Shown: piece by piece, positions 25,109-33,266 of the stretch
How positions within the stretch are numbered: position 1 is the stretch's first letter
Layout: the number at the start of each line of letters is the position of its first letter
Source: a bacterium
GTDB taxonomy: Bacteria; Elusimicrobiota; Elusimicrobia; UBA1565; UBA9628
Assembly: GCA_021822495.1 (NCBI GenBank)
Contig: JAKAQO010000005.1
Location: 62,001-126,000, forward strand
DNA: 64,000 nt
Direction of reading: 5' to 3'
Translations under genes and position numbers: made by a program
Notes under the pieces: generated by a model
Databases searched by the model: none
Told to the model about the DNA's origin: nothing
What the model saw: only the letters and a program-made list of their open reading frames with translations

Positions 25109-27622
25109 ATGGACATATTAATGATTATTTTTATCCCAAGTCTTTTTCTTGTGTTGGGAGCCCTGATGTTTATCGTCAGCCGGGTCATGGAGTTTTCACA
25201 ATCCAACCGTTATTTCGCAAAACAACGAGGAAACAGTCTTATGTTTACACGTTTCATGACTCAAATCGCCATAGCGAAAAGCCAACTGGGAAAAAGGGCC
25301 CAGGAACTGGAAGCCCTCTCCATGCGTCTTCAAATGAACAATGAAGAGCTCGCGAGGCTCAACAATCTCAAGATGAAATTTCTTTCCATGGCGGTTCATG
25401 ATATTCGAAACCCCTTGACCGCCATTACCGGCTATAGCGATATCCTGTCTCGCAACAAAAATATTGGTCCGAAAGAACAAGTCCTCTCGAAAATGATCTT
25501 GACCGCGACGCGGCAAATCAACCACCTCATGGGCGACTTGACCGATCTGGCCGTCATCGAAGCGGGAAAATTCAAGATGGAAATGGCGCCCTTTGATCTG
25601 GCCGGACTCATCCAAGAAGTCGGCGCGACGCTGGCTCCTGGAGCCTCTAACAAAGGCGTCATTCTTTCTGTTCTGGAACCTCCGTCGGGAATCATCATCA
25701 CCGCCGACCGCTACCGCATTTGGCGCGTTTTGACGAATCTTTTAGGCAACGCCGTCAAATTTACTCCCTCGGGCGGCCGCGTTGAACTGAGAGCCGAAGT
25801 CGCGGCGGGAATGGCCATGATTTCCGTTCAAGATAATGGTCCCGGAATTCATCCCACCGAACGCCGAAAAATTTTTGAAAAATTCTACCAGTCAAAGCAC
25901 ATCAAGGATGAAAAGGCCCGCAAGGGCGGCTGGGGGCTGGGACTCGCCATCGCCCAAGAAATTGTTCAAGCTCACGGAGGGGAAATTGGGGTTGACAGCC
26001 GCGGTCTCGGGCATGGATCCACTTTTTGGGTTCGCATTCCTCTTAAAGCTCGGCGCCCCATTCGCTCTAGCCCCATGCGCCTTTCTCTTGCTTTAATCGG
26101 GTTTTTAGCTCTTTCTTTTATTCCGAAAAAAACTGGGGCTCAAACTGTTCCCTTTCTTGAAAAATCCAAGTTCGAGAAATCCCTAGAAACCAAGGTGGAC
26201 GGGGTTCTCCTCAATATCCTGGGGCCCAATCGGGCCAAGGTCATCATCAACGCGACCTTAAACTTTACCAAGACGGAAAGTTTTCAAACCGAAGGCGCAA
26301 GCGTCACAACCACAAAAACCTCGGGGCTACCTTATCTCTGGCAAGAGCCCAGCAAAACGGCGCAGCCCGAAGAACTTCTTCCTGGAGTGCCGCTTGATTC
26401 CGGAGGCCCTGCTCTTCCCATGCCACCGCCGTCAATTAAGGGATATAAAAAAGAAGATTCCTTTCCCGCCGAATTTATCAAGAGGTTGGATGTCACTCTC
26501 ATTTTGGACAATTCCGTTAAGGGAAATCGCAGCGCCGAAATCGGCAAAATTACATCCGACCTTCTCAATCTCAATCCCAAACGGGGGGATTCTTTAACCG
26601 TGGTCCACACCGAGTTTTCTCCTATTTGGAAAACCGTCTGGTATTCTCCGGCCACTGCGGGCATGCTTCTTAAATATATTTTGACCGGGTTTCTCTTTTT
26701 CATGGCCTTGATCGTCATCGCTATCGGATTCATAAAAATCGCCAACGCCATGCGCATGATGGCTAACGCCCAAGCTCAGCAAATTTCCATGGAAATGAAG
26801 GGACTCGATGGCGAGGGGGGAAGCGGACCAGGAGGGCTTTTAGGACACAATACGCTCATGATTGGGGATCAAAAATCAGGAGAAAACGTCCCTGAGAATA
26901 AAAATGAACCCGTCATGTTCGACGTAGGGATGGATCAGGTAGAAACCCTGGCTCAAATGCTTCTCCCCGAACCGGCCAATAACATTGCCATTGTCGCGTC
27001 CCGCCTAACCCCGGATGTTTCGAAAAGACTCATTGAGGCCCTTCCCCCGGAACTGGCGACGCAAGTCATCAGCCAACTCGCTCGTCCGCGCTTTATCGAT
27101 CCGGAAATTATCGTCAACTTAAAGGAAGAGCTGGAACGGCGTCTTTCCGGCGCGGTGGGAGGCGTTCATTATCTCTCGGAACTCATGTCGGCCGCCAGCC
27201 AAAAGAGGCGCCATGAGATGCTCGAAGCCGTTCGCGCGCAAAACCCGAACCTCGCGGAAGAACTTAGAAAAAGAGTCTTTTTCATCGAGGATCTTTCAAA
27301 GCTGAGCCAACAGGAATGGTCATACCTCTTATCCTTGGTCACCTATCAAGAATGGAGTGCGGCCCTTCATGAGGGACCCCAAGTGGTCGTCGAAGCCATT
27401 AAGCAAAATCTATCGGAAAAAGCCTGGGGGGTTCTTAGCGAAATGATTGAAACGGCTTCTCCCAGCATAGAACAAGCGGAAATAGCGCAAGACAAAATCG
27501 GTCAAAGCGTCTCGGAACTCATCAAGGAACAGAGAATCAAGACCATCGCACCACAATTGGGACTTCAGGTTCATGAATCTCCAATTGAGGAAGAAAAAGG
27601 CGCAGAAAGCAACAAAAAGTAA
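25109..27622 (+). CDS. Histidine kinase - FliF (C-terminal) - FliG fusion protein
   Basis: 837 residues from ATG 25109, which has a TTGGAGG ribosome-binding site. (1) Residues 1-25 are a membrane helix. A coiled coil leads to a complete histidine kinase: H-box HDIRNPL (about 97), N-box NLLGNAVKF, DNGPGI and GGWGLGLAIA, ending near 315. (2) From Met323 comes a hydrophobic or signal-like segment, then a FliF C-terminal-type region. VDGVLLNILGPNRAKVIINATL is FliF-like at its start, and KRLDVTLILD and GDSLTVVHTEF are FliF-like at its end. (3) TM helix about 519-542. (4) From about 608: FliG middle domain (LPPELATQVISQLARP, VGGVHYLSELM) and FliG C domain (AEELRKRVFFIEDL). Topology is consistent: kinase inside, FliF part in the periplasm, FliG inside. 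FliF ring-building domains 1-2 are missing. There is no stop or ribosome-binding site before Met323. A lost stop codon or internal restart remains possible. A MotA/MotB pair follows. Confidence 0.85.
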   Translation: MDILMIIFIPSLFLVLGALMFIVSRVMEFSQSNRYFAKQRGNSLMFTRFMTQIAIAKSQLGKRAQELEALSMRLQMNNEELARLNNLKMKFLSMAVHDIRNPLTAITGYSDILSRNKNIGPKEQVLSKMILTATRQINHLMGDLTDLAVIEAGKFKMEMAPFDLAGLIQEVGATLAPGASNKGVILSVLEPPSGIIITADRYRIWRVLTNLLGNAVKFTPSGGRVELRAEVAAGMAMISVQDNGPGIHPTERRKIFEKFYQSKHIKDEKARKGGWGLGLAIAQEIVQAHGGEIGVDSRGLGHGSTFWVRIPLKARRPIRSSPMRLSLALIGFLALSFIPKKTGAQTVPFLEKSKFEKSLETKVDGVLLNILGPNRAKVIINATLNFTKTESFQTEGASVTTTKTSGLPYLWQEPSKTAQPEELLPGVPLDSGGPALPMPPPSIKGYKKEDSFPAEFIKRLDVTLILDNSVKGNRSAEIGKITSDLLNLNPKRGDSLTVVHTEFSPIWKTVWYSPATAGMLLKYILTGFLFFMALIVIAIGFIKIANAMRMMANAQAQQISMEMKGLDGEGGSGPGGLLGHNTLMIGDQKSGENVPENKNEPVMFDVGMDQVETLAQMLLPEPANNIAIVASRLTPDVSKRLIEALPPELATQVISQLARPRFIDPEIIVNLKEELERRLSGAVGGVHYLSELMSAASQKRRHEMLEAVRAQNPNLAEELRKRVFFIEDLSKLSQQEWSYLLSLVTYQEWSAALHEGPQVVVEAIKQNLSEKAWGVLSEMIETASPSIEQAEIAQDKIGQSVSELIKEQRIKTIAPQLGLQVHESPIEEEKGAESNKK

Positions 27623-27730
27623 AAGAAGAAAAAAAAGGGGACAGTCCCCTTTTCCTCATAAACTTAAGGTCGGGGACAGTGCCGTCCCTAAGAATTATGA
27701 AGAAGAGGCACAGTCCCCTTTTTTTCTTCG
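27622..27730. repeat. Composite repeat, copy 2
   Basis: Nearly identical to 14921-15028 over about 105 bases, with cores at 27637, 27672 and about 27706. It separates the kinase-FliF-FliG stop from the coiled-coil gene and ends about 45 bases before that gene's ATG, as copy 1 does before the giant protein gene. Confidence 0.9.
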
Positions 27731-27775
27731 TCATTTCTTCATGATTAAATGCCGCTTTTGTTCTACCCTATAACT

Positions 27776-28720
27776 ATGAGTGAAAGTCCAAAAGGTTCTA
27801 TCTTTTCCTCATTAAGGGCATTAGAGGAAGTTCTGGAAGAAACTCCCACTGCAATACCTACTCCGCAAAACGTTTCTCCCGCTCCTGTTCAAGCCGCACC
27901 ACCGCCACCCACTCCCACGCCCATGAGTTCAACGCCGCCCGTTGATTCTTCAAGCGAAGCTCTCAAATCCGTGGAAGCAAAGATTGAAAAAATCGATCAA
28001 AAAATTCAGGAATTAGGAAATCTCCCAATCTCGCCAAATCTTGATCGCATTGAAGCTCTTGAGAAAAACCTACAACAGATGCAGGAGCGGGCCATCCAGG
28101 CAGAAGTTGCGCTCAGAGAACGAGAAAAATCCCAAGAAGCCGCAAGACGTGAGACAGAATCTCTTCTTCAAAATCTAGCATCCCAAAGACGACTCGAAGA
28201 ATCCGACAGGCAAATGAAGGAGAACCTGTCCTACTGCCGGCACCGCATCGAGGAATTAGAAGAGCGGCAAGCCTCTCTCAAAATTTCAGATACGCAACAG
28301 TCGGAGCATGAGTTTAAATCGCTCTTAAAAAATTTTATGGAACAAATCGACCTTAAAACAGCCCCGATTTTAACGTCTCTCCTTGAACTCAAGAAAGAGA
28401 ATCAAAACCGCGAAAAAGAGAGTCTCAATATGGAAAAAAGGATAGGCCATCTTGAAACCAAAACCGCTAATAAAAGCCAAGTTGACGCTCTGCGCGAAGA
28501 CTTCCTCCATTTAAAACAGTCCGTGGAAAAAATTAATTTGGAAACATCGGAAAAGCTCGATAAAATAACCGCGGCATTAAGCCTATTGTCGCTTAAACTC
28601 CACAAAGATAAGGCAACAGAAGAATTAATCATTCTCGATAAAGAGTTTCAAAAAATACACTCTATTCTCAACGCCAATATTTCCAACTCTCCCAAACAAA
28701 CAGGAATAGCCCCTGATTGA
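27776..28720 (+). CDS. Proline-rich coiled-coil protein of the motor cluster
   Basis: 314 residues from ATG 27776 (an upstream in-frame ATG at 27749 lies near the end of the repeat). Not recognised as a family. Residues 1-60 are low-complexity Pro/Ala/Thr-rich (PAPVQAAPPPPTPTPM). From about 65 to 290 it is almost entirely heptad coiled coil rich in Glu, Lys and Leu. No signal peptide or membrane helix, so it should be cytosolic. Position between FliG and MotA suggests a structural or signalling link in the motor, but that is context only. Confidence 0.75.
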   Translation: MSESPKGSIFSSLRALEEVLEETPTAIPTPQNVSPAPVQAAPPPPTPTPMSSTPPVDSSSEALKSVEAKIEKIDQKIQELGNLPISPNLDRIEALEKNLQQMQERAIQAEVALREREKSQEAARRETESLLQNLASQRRLEESDRQMKENLSYCRHRIEELEERQASLKISDTQQSEHEFKSLLKNFMEQIDLKTAPILTSLLELKKENQNREKESLNMEKRIGHLETKTANKSQVDALREDFLHLKQSVEKINLETSEKLDKITAALSLLSLKLHKDKATEELIILDKEFQKIHSILNANISNSPKQTGIAPD

Positions 28721-28721
28721 T

Positions 28722-28751
28722 TTGGAATTCTCTTTTCTTTCCTTATATAAT
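28722..28751 (+). promoter_or_regulatory. Sigma70-type promoter in front of motA (leaderless)
   Basis: TTGGAA (28722) and TATAAT (28746), 18-base spacer. Only 7 bases separate the -10 box from the motA ATG, so the transcript would begin at the start codon. The -35 sits just after the coiled-coil gene stop. Confidence 0.55.
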
Positions 28752-28758
28752 AGGCATC

Positions 28759-29496
28759 ATGGAACTGACATCGATTATCGGCCTTGGAGCAATTTTAACT
28801 CTAACCGCAATTGGGCTCGCCACGGGAGGGCTCCCGGCGGTTTTCATCAACTGGCACGGAATCGGCATCGTCCTGGGCGGCACTTTTTGCGCCTTGATGA
28901 TTAACACTCCCCTGGATATCTTGCTCAGAACTGGAGCGGCTATAACAGATTTAGTTTCAGCCGATCCTTACGTCGATCGCATCGCCCTTGTGGACGCGAT
29001 CATGGCCTTGGCTCAAGAGGTTCAATCCCGAGGAATCAGCGCCTTTAACAACGTCAACAAAACGGTTGCCGCTGGGTATCTCGCTTATGCCGCTCAAATT
29101 GCCGTCGAATACAATAATCCTGAAACCCTCCGGCAGGTCCTGGAAAATGAGATTATTCAAAACTCCGATTTACAAAATGAAGCGGTCAACGTTTTTAGAA
29201 CCGCAGGAATTTTGGCGCCGATGTTTGGGCTTTTAGGGACCTTGATCGGAATTGTCGAAGTTCTGCGCCAAATCGCCAACCCCGCTCAAGTAGGCTCCGC
29301 CATGGCAGTCGCCATTACTACCGCTTTTTATGGTATTGCGACGGCTAACGTTTTTTGCGTGCCAATAGCTGGGAAATTGAGAATCAGGTATTGGAGAGAA
29401 ACGCAGGCTAAAACCATGGTTTTAGAAGGCGTCTATGAAATTCTTCAACGAACGCCCACCGTCATCATCTCCAGGAAACTAAAATCTTATTTATGA
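28759..29496 (+). CDS. motA: MotA-type stator protein (proton channel)
   Basis: 245 residues. Four-helix MotA layout: helices 1-2 at about 5-50, a cytoplasmic loop, then helix 3 (TAGILAPMFGLLGTLIGIVEVL, with the conserved Pro and Gly) and helix 4 (ITTAFYGIATANVFCVPIAGKL, with the second conserved Pro). With MotB it would use the ion gradient to push on a rotor. In the cytoplasmic loop the usual GLLALE glutamate reads GISAFN, so one stator charge known to face FliG seems missing (alignment by eye). It has its own promoter and is followed by motB after one repeat. Confidence 0.9.
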   Translation: MELTSIIGLGAILTLTAIGLATGGLPAVFINWHGIGIVLGGTFCALMINTPLDILLRTGAAITDLVSADPYVDRIALVDAIMALAQEVQSRGISAFNNVNKTVAAGYLAYAAQIAVEYNNPETLRQVLENEIIQNSDLQNEAVNVFRTAGILAPMFGLLGTLIGIVEVLRQIANPAQVGSAMAVAITTAFYGIATANVFCVPIAGKLRIRYWRETQAKTMVLEGVYEILQRTPTVIISRKLKSYL

Positions 29497-29521
29497 TAAA
29501 AAAGGGACAGTCCCCTTTTTC
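29497..29521. repeat. Single repeat core between motA and motB
   Basis: AAAAAAGGGACAGTCCCCTTTTT with its core at 29504, starting just after the motA stop. No ribosome-binding site fits between it and the motB ATG. Confidence 0.88.
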
Positions 29522-29527
29522 TTGATT

Positions 29528-30220
29528 ATGAGACGATCACGGCACGAAGACCTCGAAAATCAACTCGCGAAATCCGCCCAATGGGCTATTACCTACGGCG
29601 ATTTCATGAGCTATCTCATGATTTTCTTTCTCATCATGTTCTCTTTTACGCTCTCCAAATCCGGAGGGAAAACCACGGAAAACGTTAAATATCAGGAATC
29701 CTTGATTAAAATCCAGAAAGTCTTTGGGGGAAAAGGAAGCTCCCTGGATTACGATCGCCTCATTAAGCGCGAAAAAGAAGAGTCCATGGTGACCCAACTC
29801 AAACAGGCTCTGGACAAGAAAGACTTGTCCAAATACGCGAAAATAGAAACCTGGGATAAAAAAATTCGATTAATTCTCGCTAGCGCGGTTCTTTTCGATT
29901 CAGGGCGAGCGACCTTGGCCCCGCGCTCGGAAAAAATTCTGGCCGCCGTCGCCCAACAGCTTAAGACTTTGGACAACCCCATTCAAATTGAAGGCCATAC
30001 CGACAACGTGCCAGTTCGCGGCGGACGTTATAAGTCCAACTGGGAACTTTCGATGGCGCGGGCTTATTCCGTGCTGGTCTTTTTGGAAAAGCAGGGCATC
30101 GCGCCTCAGCGCTTATCCGCGATTGGCTACGGCAAGTATCATCCCATTGCCGACAACAACACCGCGGAAGGACGCGCTAAAAATCGTAGAATCGAGATAG
30201 ATTTATTACGGACAGAATGA
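29528..30220 (+). CDS. motB: MotB-type stator protein with OmpA-like peptidoglycan-binding domain
   Basis: 230 residues. One N-terminal helix with the proton-carrying Asp in the family context TYGDFMSYLMIFFLIMFS (about residue 28). A linker follows, then the OmpA-like domain from about residue 115 (VLFDSGRATL, IEGHTDNVPVRGG, SMARAYSVLVFL, NRRIEIDL), which anchors the stator to peptidoglycan. The retained Asp argues for a working ion channel. ATG 29528 is preferred over the in-frame TTG 29522. It directly follows motA and precedes a HEAT-repeat protein by 13 bases. Confidence 0.93.
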   Translation: MRRSRHEDLENQLAKSAQWAITYGDFMSYLMIFFLIMFSFTLSKSGGKTTENVKYQESLIKIQKVFGGKGSSLDYDRLIKREKEESMVTQLKQALDKKDLSKYAKIETWDKKIRLILASAVLFDSGRATLAPRSEKILAAVAQQLKTLDNPIQIEGHTDNVPVRGGRYKSNWELSMARAYSVLVFLEKQGIAPQRLSAIGYGKYHPIADNNTAEGRAKNRRIEIDLLRTE

Positions 30221-30233
30221 GGAGAAATTAAAT

Positions 30234-31253
30234 ATGAAAAAGTCATTTGCGGTTCTATCTTTGAGCCTAGTTTTGTCGACGCTCGCTTTTTCAGCAGTCT
30301 CATCGCAAGCGAATAATTCAACAAGCTCTCCCGCCCAAGGGGCCACGGTCCCACATCCAAAAATTCCTCAGGATCCTTATCTGACAGCTCTTGACGATAT
30401 CAAAAGTCCCATTCCCTCGGTTCGCTTAGCAGCCGTTCAAGTCTTGTCCCAAAACCGCAATCCCGCCTCTATCGCGCCTTTGACAAAAGCCCTTTCCGAT
30501 AAAAGTCCGGCTGTCTGCGCCGCCGCGATTCACGCCTTGGGCCTTTTGAGGGTTAAAGCCGTGGCTCCAAAAATCGCGCAACTGCTCGCCACTTCCCCGT
30601 CTTCCCAAGTGAGGCAAAATGCGGCCGTCGCCTTGGCTTATCTGGCTGACCCGGCGGCCATCCCCACTTTAATTTCCGCCATATCCGATTCGCATCAAAG
30701 CGTTCGCTATGCGGCAATCAAAACTTTGGGCAGTCTCCACGCCCAGGCCGCGGTACCCGCCCTCATCAACACGCTCAAAAGTTCCAACGCTAATATTCGA
30801 GAGACTGCCGCCGCGGCCTTGGGGCAAATTCAATCTCCTCAAGCCTCCTCCGCTCTTGCCGGTTTGACGACCAATCCCAACATCCAGGTCCGGGAAGCCG
30901 CCGTCATCGCGCTGGGCTCGACCGGAGGCAAGGCCGCTATTTCTCCACTTCTCAAGGCGCTTAAAGACGCGAATTTTTCCGTCAGCCTTGACGCAGCGCG
31001 TTCTCTTTCAAAACTGGGAAATTTTAAGGGAAAAAGCGTCGCTCTCAAAGGACTTAGCCAAAAAGATCCCTTTCTTAGGCAAGAAGCCGTTACAATTTTA
31101 GGAATGACCGGAGGGAAAAAATCTCTCCGGGCTATTGAAAAGCTCTCTAAAAAAGAAAAGGATCCCGCGACGATTAGCCTGATTGGCTTTGCCGAAGCCC
31201 AGATTAAGGGACGCCTCGGAATCAAACCCGCACCGCAATCGCGTAAGAAATGA
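30234..31253 (+). CDS. Secreted HEAT-repeat protein
   Basis: 339 residues. Signal peptide (residues 1-26, ending FSAVSSQA), a short Ser/Pro-rich linker, then about seven HEAT-like repeats of about 31 residues from residue 48 on (VRLAAVQVLSQ, VRQNAAVALAYL, VRYAAIKTLGSL, IRETAAAALGQI, VREAAVIALGST). This is the PBS-lyase type HEAT family used for protein binding. Location is periplasmic or outer surface. Good GAGGAG ribosome-binding site; the stop overlaps the next start (ATGA). In this cluster it could be a periplasmic scaffold, which is inference. Confidence 0.88.
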   Translation: MKKSFAVLSLSLVLSTLAFSAVSSQANNSTSSPAQGATVPHPKIPQDPYLTALDDIKSPIPSVRLAAVQVLSQNRNPASIAPLTKALSDKSPAVCAAAIHALGLLRVKAVAPKIAQLLATSPSSQVRQNAAVALAYLADPAAIPTLISAISDSHQSVRYAAIKTLGSLHAQAAVPALINTLKSSNANIRETAAAALGQIQSPQASSALAGLTTNPNIQVREAAVIALGSTGGKAAISPLLKALKDANFSVSLDAARSLSKLGNFKGKSVALKGLSQKDPFLRQEAVTILGMTGGKKSLRAIEKLSKKEKDPATISLIGFAEAQIKGRLGIKPAPQSRKK

Positions 31254-33265
31254 GACGCCTCTTTGGCCTTTTCTTTTCGTTGGCCCTGAGTTTCCTTTTT
31301 ATTTTTCTTTATCGGCCGCCCTTATTTAGAATCCAGGCCAACGATGTCTTCAATAATTTGGAGAATTCCTGGCAGGATTTTCTTTTTCGCCTTAACAAGG
31401 ATCATTTAAGACGCGGAGACCCCCGCATTATCATTGCCGCTATTGATGACCCGACCCTCCATCAGTACGGATATCCTCTCCCTCGAATAGTGTACGCGAA
31501 ACTCCTAGATCGTCTTCGCGAACTTAAAGTCAAAACCGTGGCCTTTGACGTTCTTTTTCCCGAGCACAGAAAGGGAGATTTTGAATTCGCTCAAGCTCTA
31601 GGAAAATTTAAAGAAAACGTTCTCGCTTATGCTTATGATAAAAATAGTTCCCAACATTTCGTTTTGCCCGCGCCTCCGCTTTATCAAGCCGCAAAAAGTC
31701 TTGGGTATGTCAATGTAGGAGATTCCATAGACCCTGATGGGCATATCCGACAGTTTCAGATTTTTCAATCTTCTTTTAAAAACCCGAAAAAAAATTCCAT
31801 GGGAGAAGCTCTCTCGGTTCCGACGCTCGCCTATTTTACCGGGCAACTCTTTCAAAAGACGACCGGCATCGCCCCAACGGATGCGCATTTCTATCTTAAT
31901 GTCAGGCCTCCAACTTATGCCAATGATCAGAACGTGTTTTTTTCTTATCCCGTTTTTTCCATCGCTAAGATTTTAAACAATAAGCTTCCGCAAAAAGAGA
32001 AAGACGCCTTGAAAGGCTCTTTGGTTTTAGTCGGTTCAACCGCTCTTTCCGCTTTCGATCATTATCCATCTCCCTTTAGCGACGTCAGCCCCGGAGTGGA
32101 ATATCACGCTAACATTCTGGATAATCTTCTTCATCGCGACTGGATGCGCTTCTTTTCTCCTTTCTATCAGATTCTCATCATCCTCTTATTTATCTGGATT
32201 CCCTTTTTCCTAAGACGCGCGCCAACGCAGTGGGAAACGCTCTCGGTTTTCGGAGTTTTTCTGGCCTGGACTGGTTTTTGCGAATGGCAATTTCTGAAAG
32301 GCGTTCGCGTGGAATTCGTCCTTCCCTCCACAGCTCTTCTAACCTCTTTTATCGGCGAAACTATCCATCAGGCCTTGACCGAGGGGCGCGAGAAAAAATT
32401 CATCAAGAACTTATTCGCTCAATTTGTTTCTCCCGAAGTAGTCGAGGATCTCGCAAAGAATCCGGATAAAATCAAGCTAGGGGGAGAGAAAAAAGACATG
32501 ACGGTTCTTTTTCTCGATATCGCCCATTTTACCAGCATCTCGGAAAAGATGTCGCCGGAAGAGCTCATCAAATTTCTCAACCGCTATCTTTCGCGTTTAA
32601 GCCAGGTCATTCACGATCACGGCGGTGTCGTTGACAAATACATTGGAGATTCCATCATGGCTTTTTGGAACGCGCCCCTTGAGGTCAAATCCCATCGCGT
32701 CAAGGCCTGTCTTGCGGCCCTGTCTCTTCAAGACGCCGTTTTGGAACTCAATAAGAACCTTCCTTCAAGCATCCCTCATCCGCCTCAAGTCAGAATTGGA
32801 ATAAACTCCGGCTTTGTCACCGTGGGCCTCACTGGAAGCGAACACAAACTTCAATATACCGTTATCGGAGACGAGGTTAATTTAGCCTCTCGCCTTGAAG
32901 GAGCCAATAAGTTCTTCAAATCACAGACGATGATCAGCGAAGCCGTTTACGCCGAAGCCAAAGCAGAAATTGAAGTCCGGGAAATCGGAATTATCCGCGT
33001 TCTGGGTAAGGAAACTCCCATCAAGACTTATCAGATTTTAGCTCGAAAAGGGGCGTTGTCTCGCGCCTGGAAAACAGCTCTTCCTATCTACAATCAAGCG
33101 CTTCAGGATGTCCGCAATAAAGAATACGTCAATGCCATCGCCCTCTTTGAGACTTTCCTTAAAATTATTCCCAATGATGGGACCGCTTCGTTTTATCTCT
33201 CCGCATGTAAAAAAGCTCAAGAGAGCACTCCCTGGGACGGAATTATTCATTTGACCGCCAAATAA
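31250..33265 (+). CDS. CHASE2-domain adenylate/guanylate cyclase
   Basis: 671 residues. N-terminal membrane helix (residues 5-23), periplasmic CHASE2 sensor domain (about 55-300, containing RGDPRIIIAAIDDPTL and VKTVAFDVLF), three membrane helices (about 303-375), then a class III cyclase domain (about 420-600). Both metal-binding Asp residues are present (LFLDIAHFTSISE and YIGDSIMAFW), and the transition-state segment GDEVNLASRLEG follows. The C-terminal 70 residues are TPR-like. It would produce cAMP in response to an external signal. Start overlaps the HEAT-protein stop by 4 bases, so the two are coupled. Confidence 0.93.
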   Translation: MRRLFGLFFSLALSFLFIFLYRPPLFRIQANDVFNNLENSWQDFLFRLNKDHLRRGDPRIIIAAIDDPTLHQYGYPLPRIVYAKLLDRLRELKVKTVAFDVLFPEHRKGDFEFAQALGKFKENVLAYAYDKNSSQHFVLPAPPLYQAAKSLGYVNVGDSIDPDGHIRQFQIFQSSFKNPKKNSMGEALSVPTLAYFTGQLFQKTTGIAPTDAHFYLNVRPPTYANDQNVFFSYPVFSIAKILNNKLPQKEKDALKGSLVLVGSTALSAFDHYPSPFSDVSPGVEYHANILDNLLHRDWMRFFSPFYQILIILLFIWIPFFLRRAPTQWETLSVFGVFLAWTGFCEWQFLKGVRVEFVLPSTALLTSFIGETIHQALTEGREKKFIKNLFAQFVSPEVVEDLAKNPDKIKLGGEKKDMTVLFLDIAHFTSISEKMSPEELIKFLNRYLSRLSQVIHDHGGVVDKYIGDSIMAFWNAPLEVKSHRVKACLAALSLQDAVLELNKNLPSSIPHPPQVRIGINSGFVTVGLTGSEHKLQYTVIGDEVNLASRLEGANKFFKSQTMISEAVYAEAKAEIEVREIGIIRVLGKETPIKTYQILARKGALSRAWKTALPIYNQALQDVRNKEYVNAIALFETFLKIIPNDGTASFYLSACKKAQESTPWDGIIHLTAK

Positions 33266-33266
33266 C

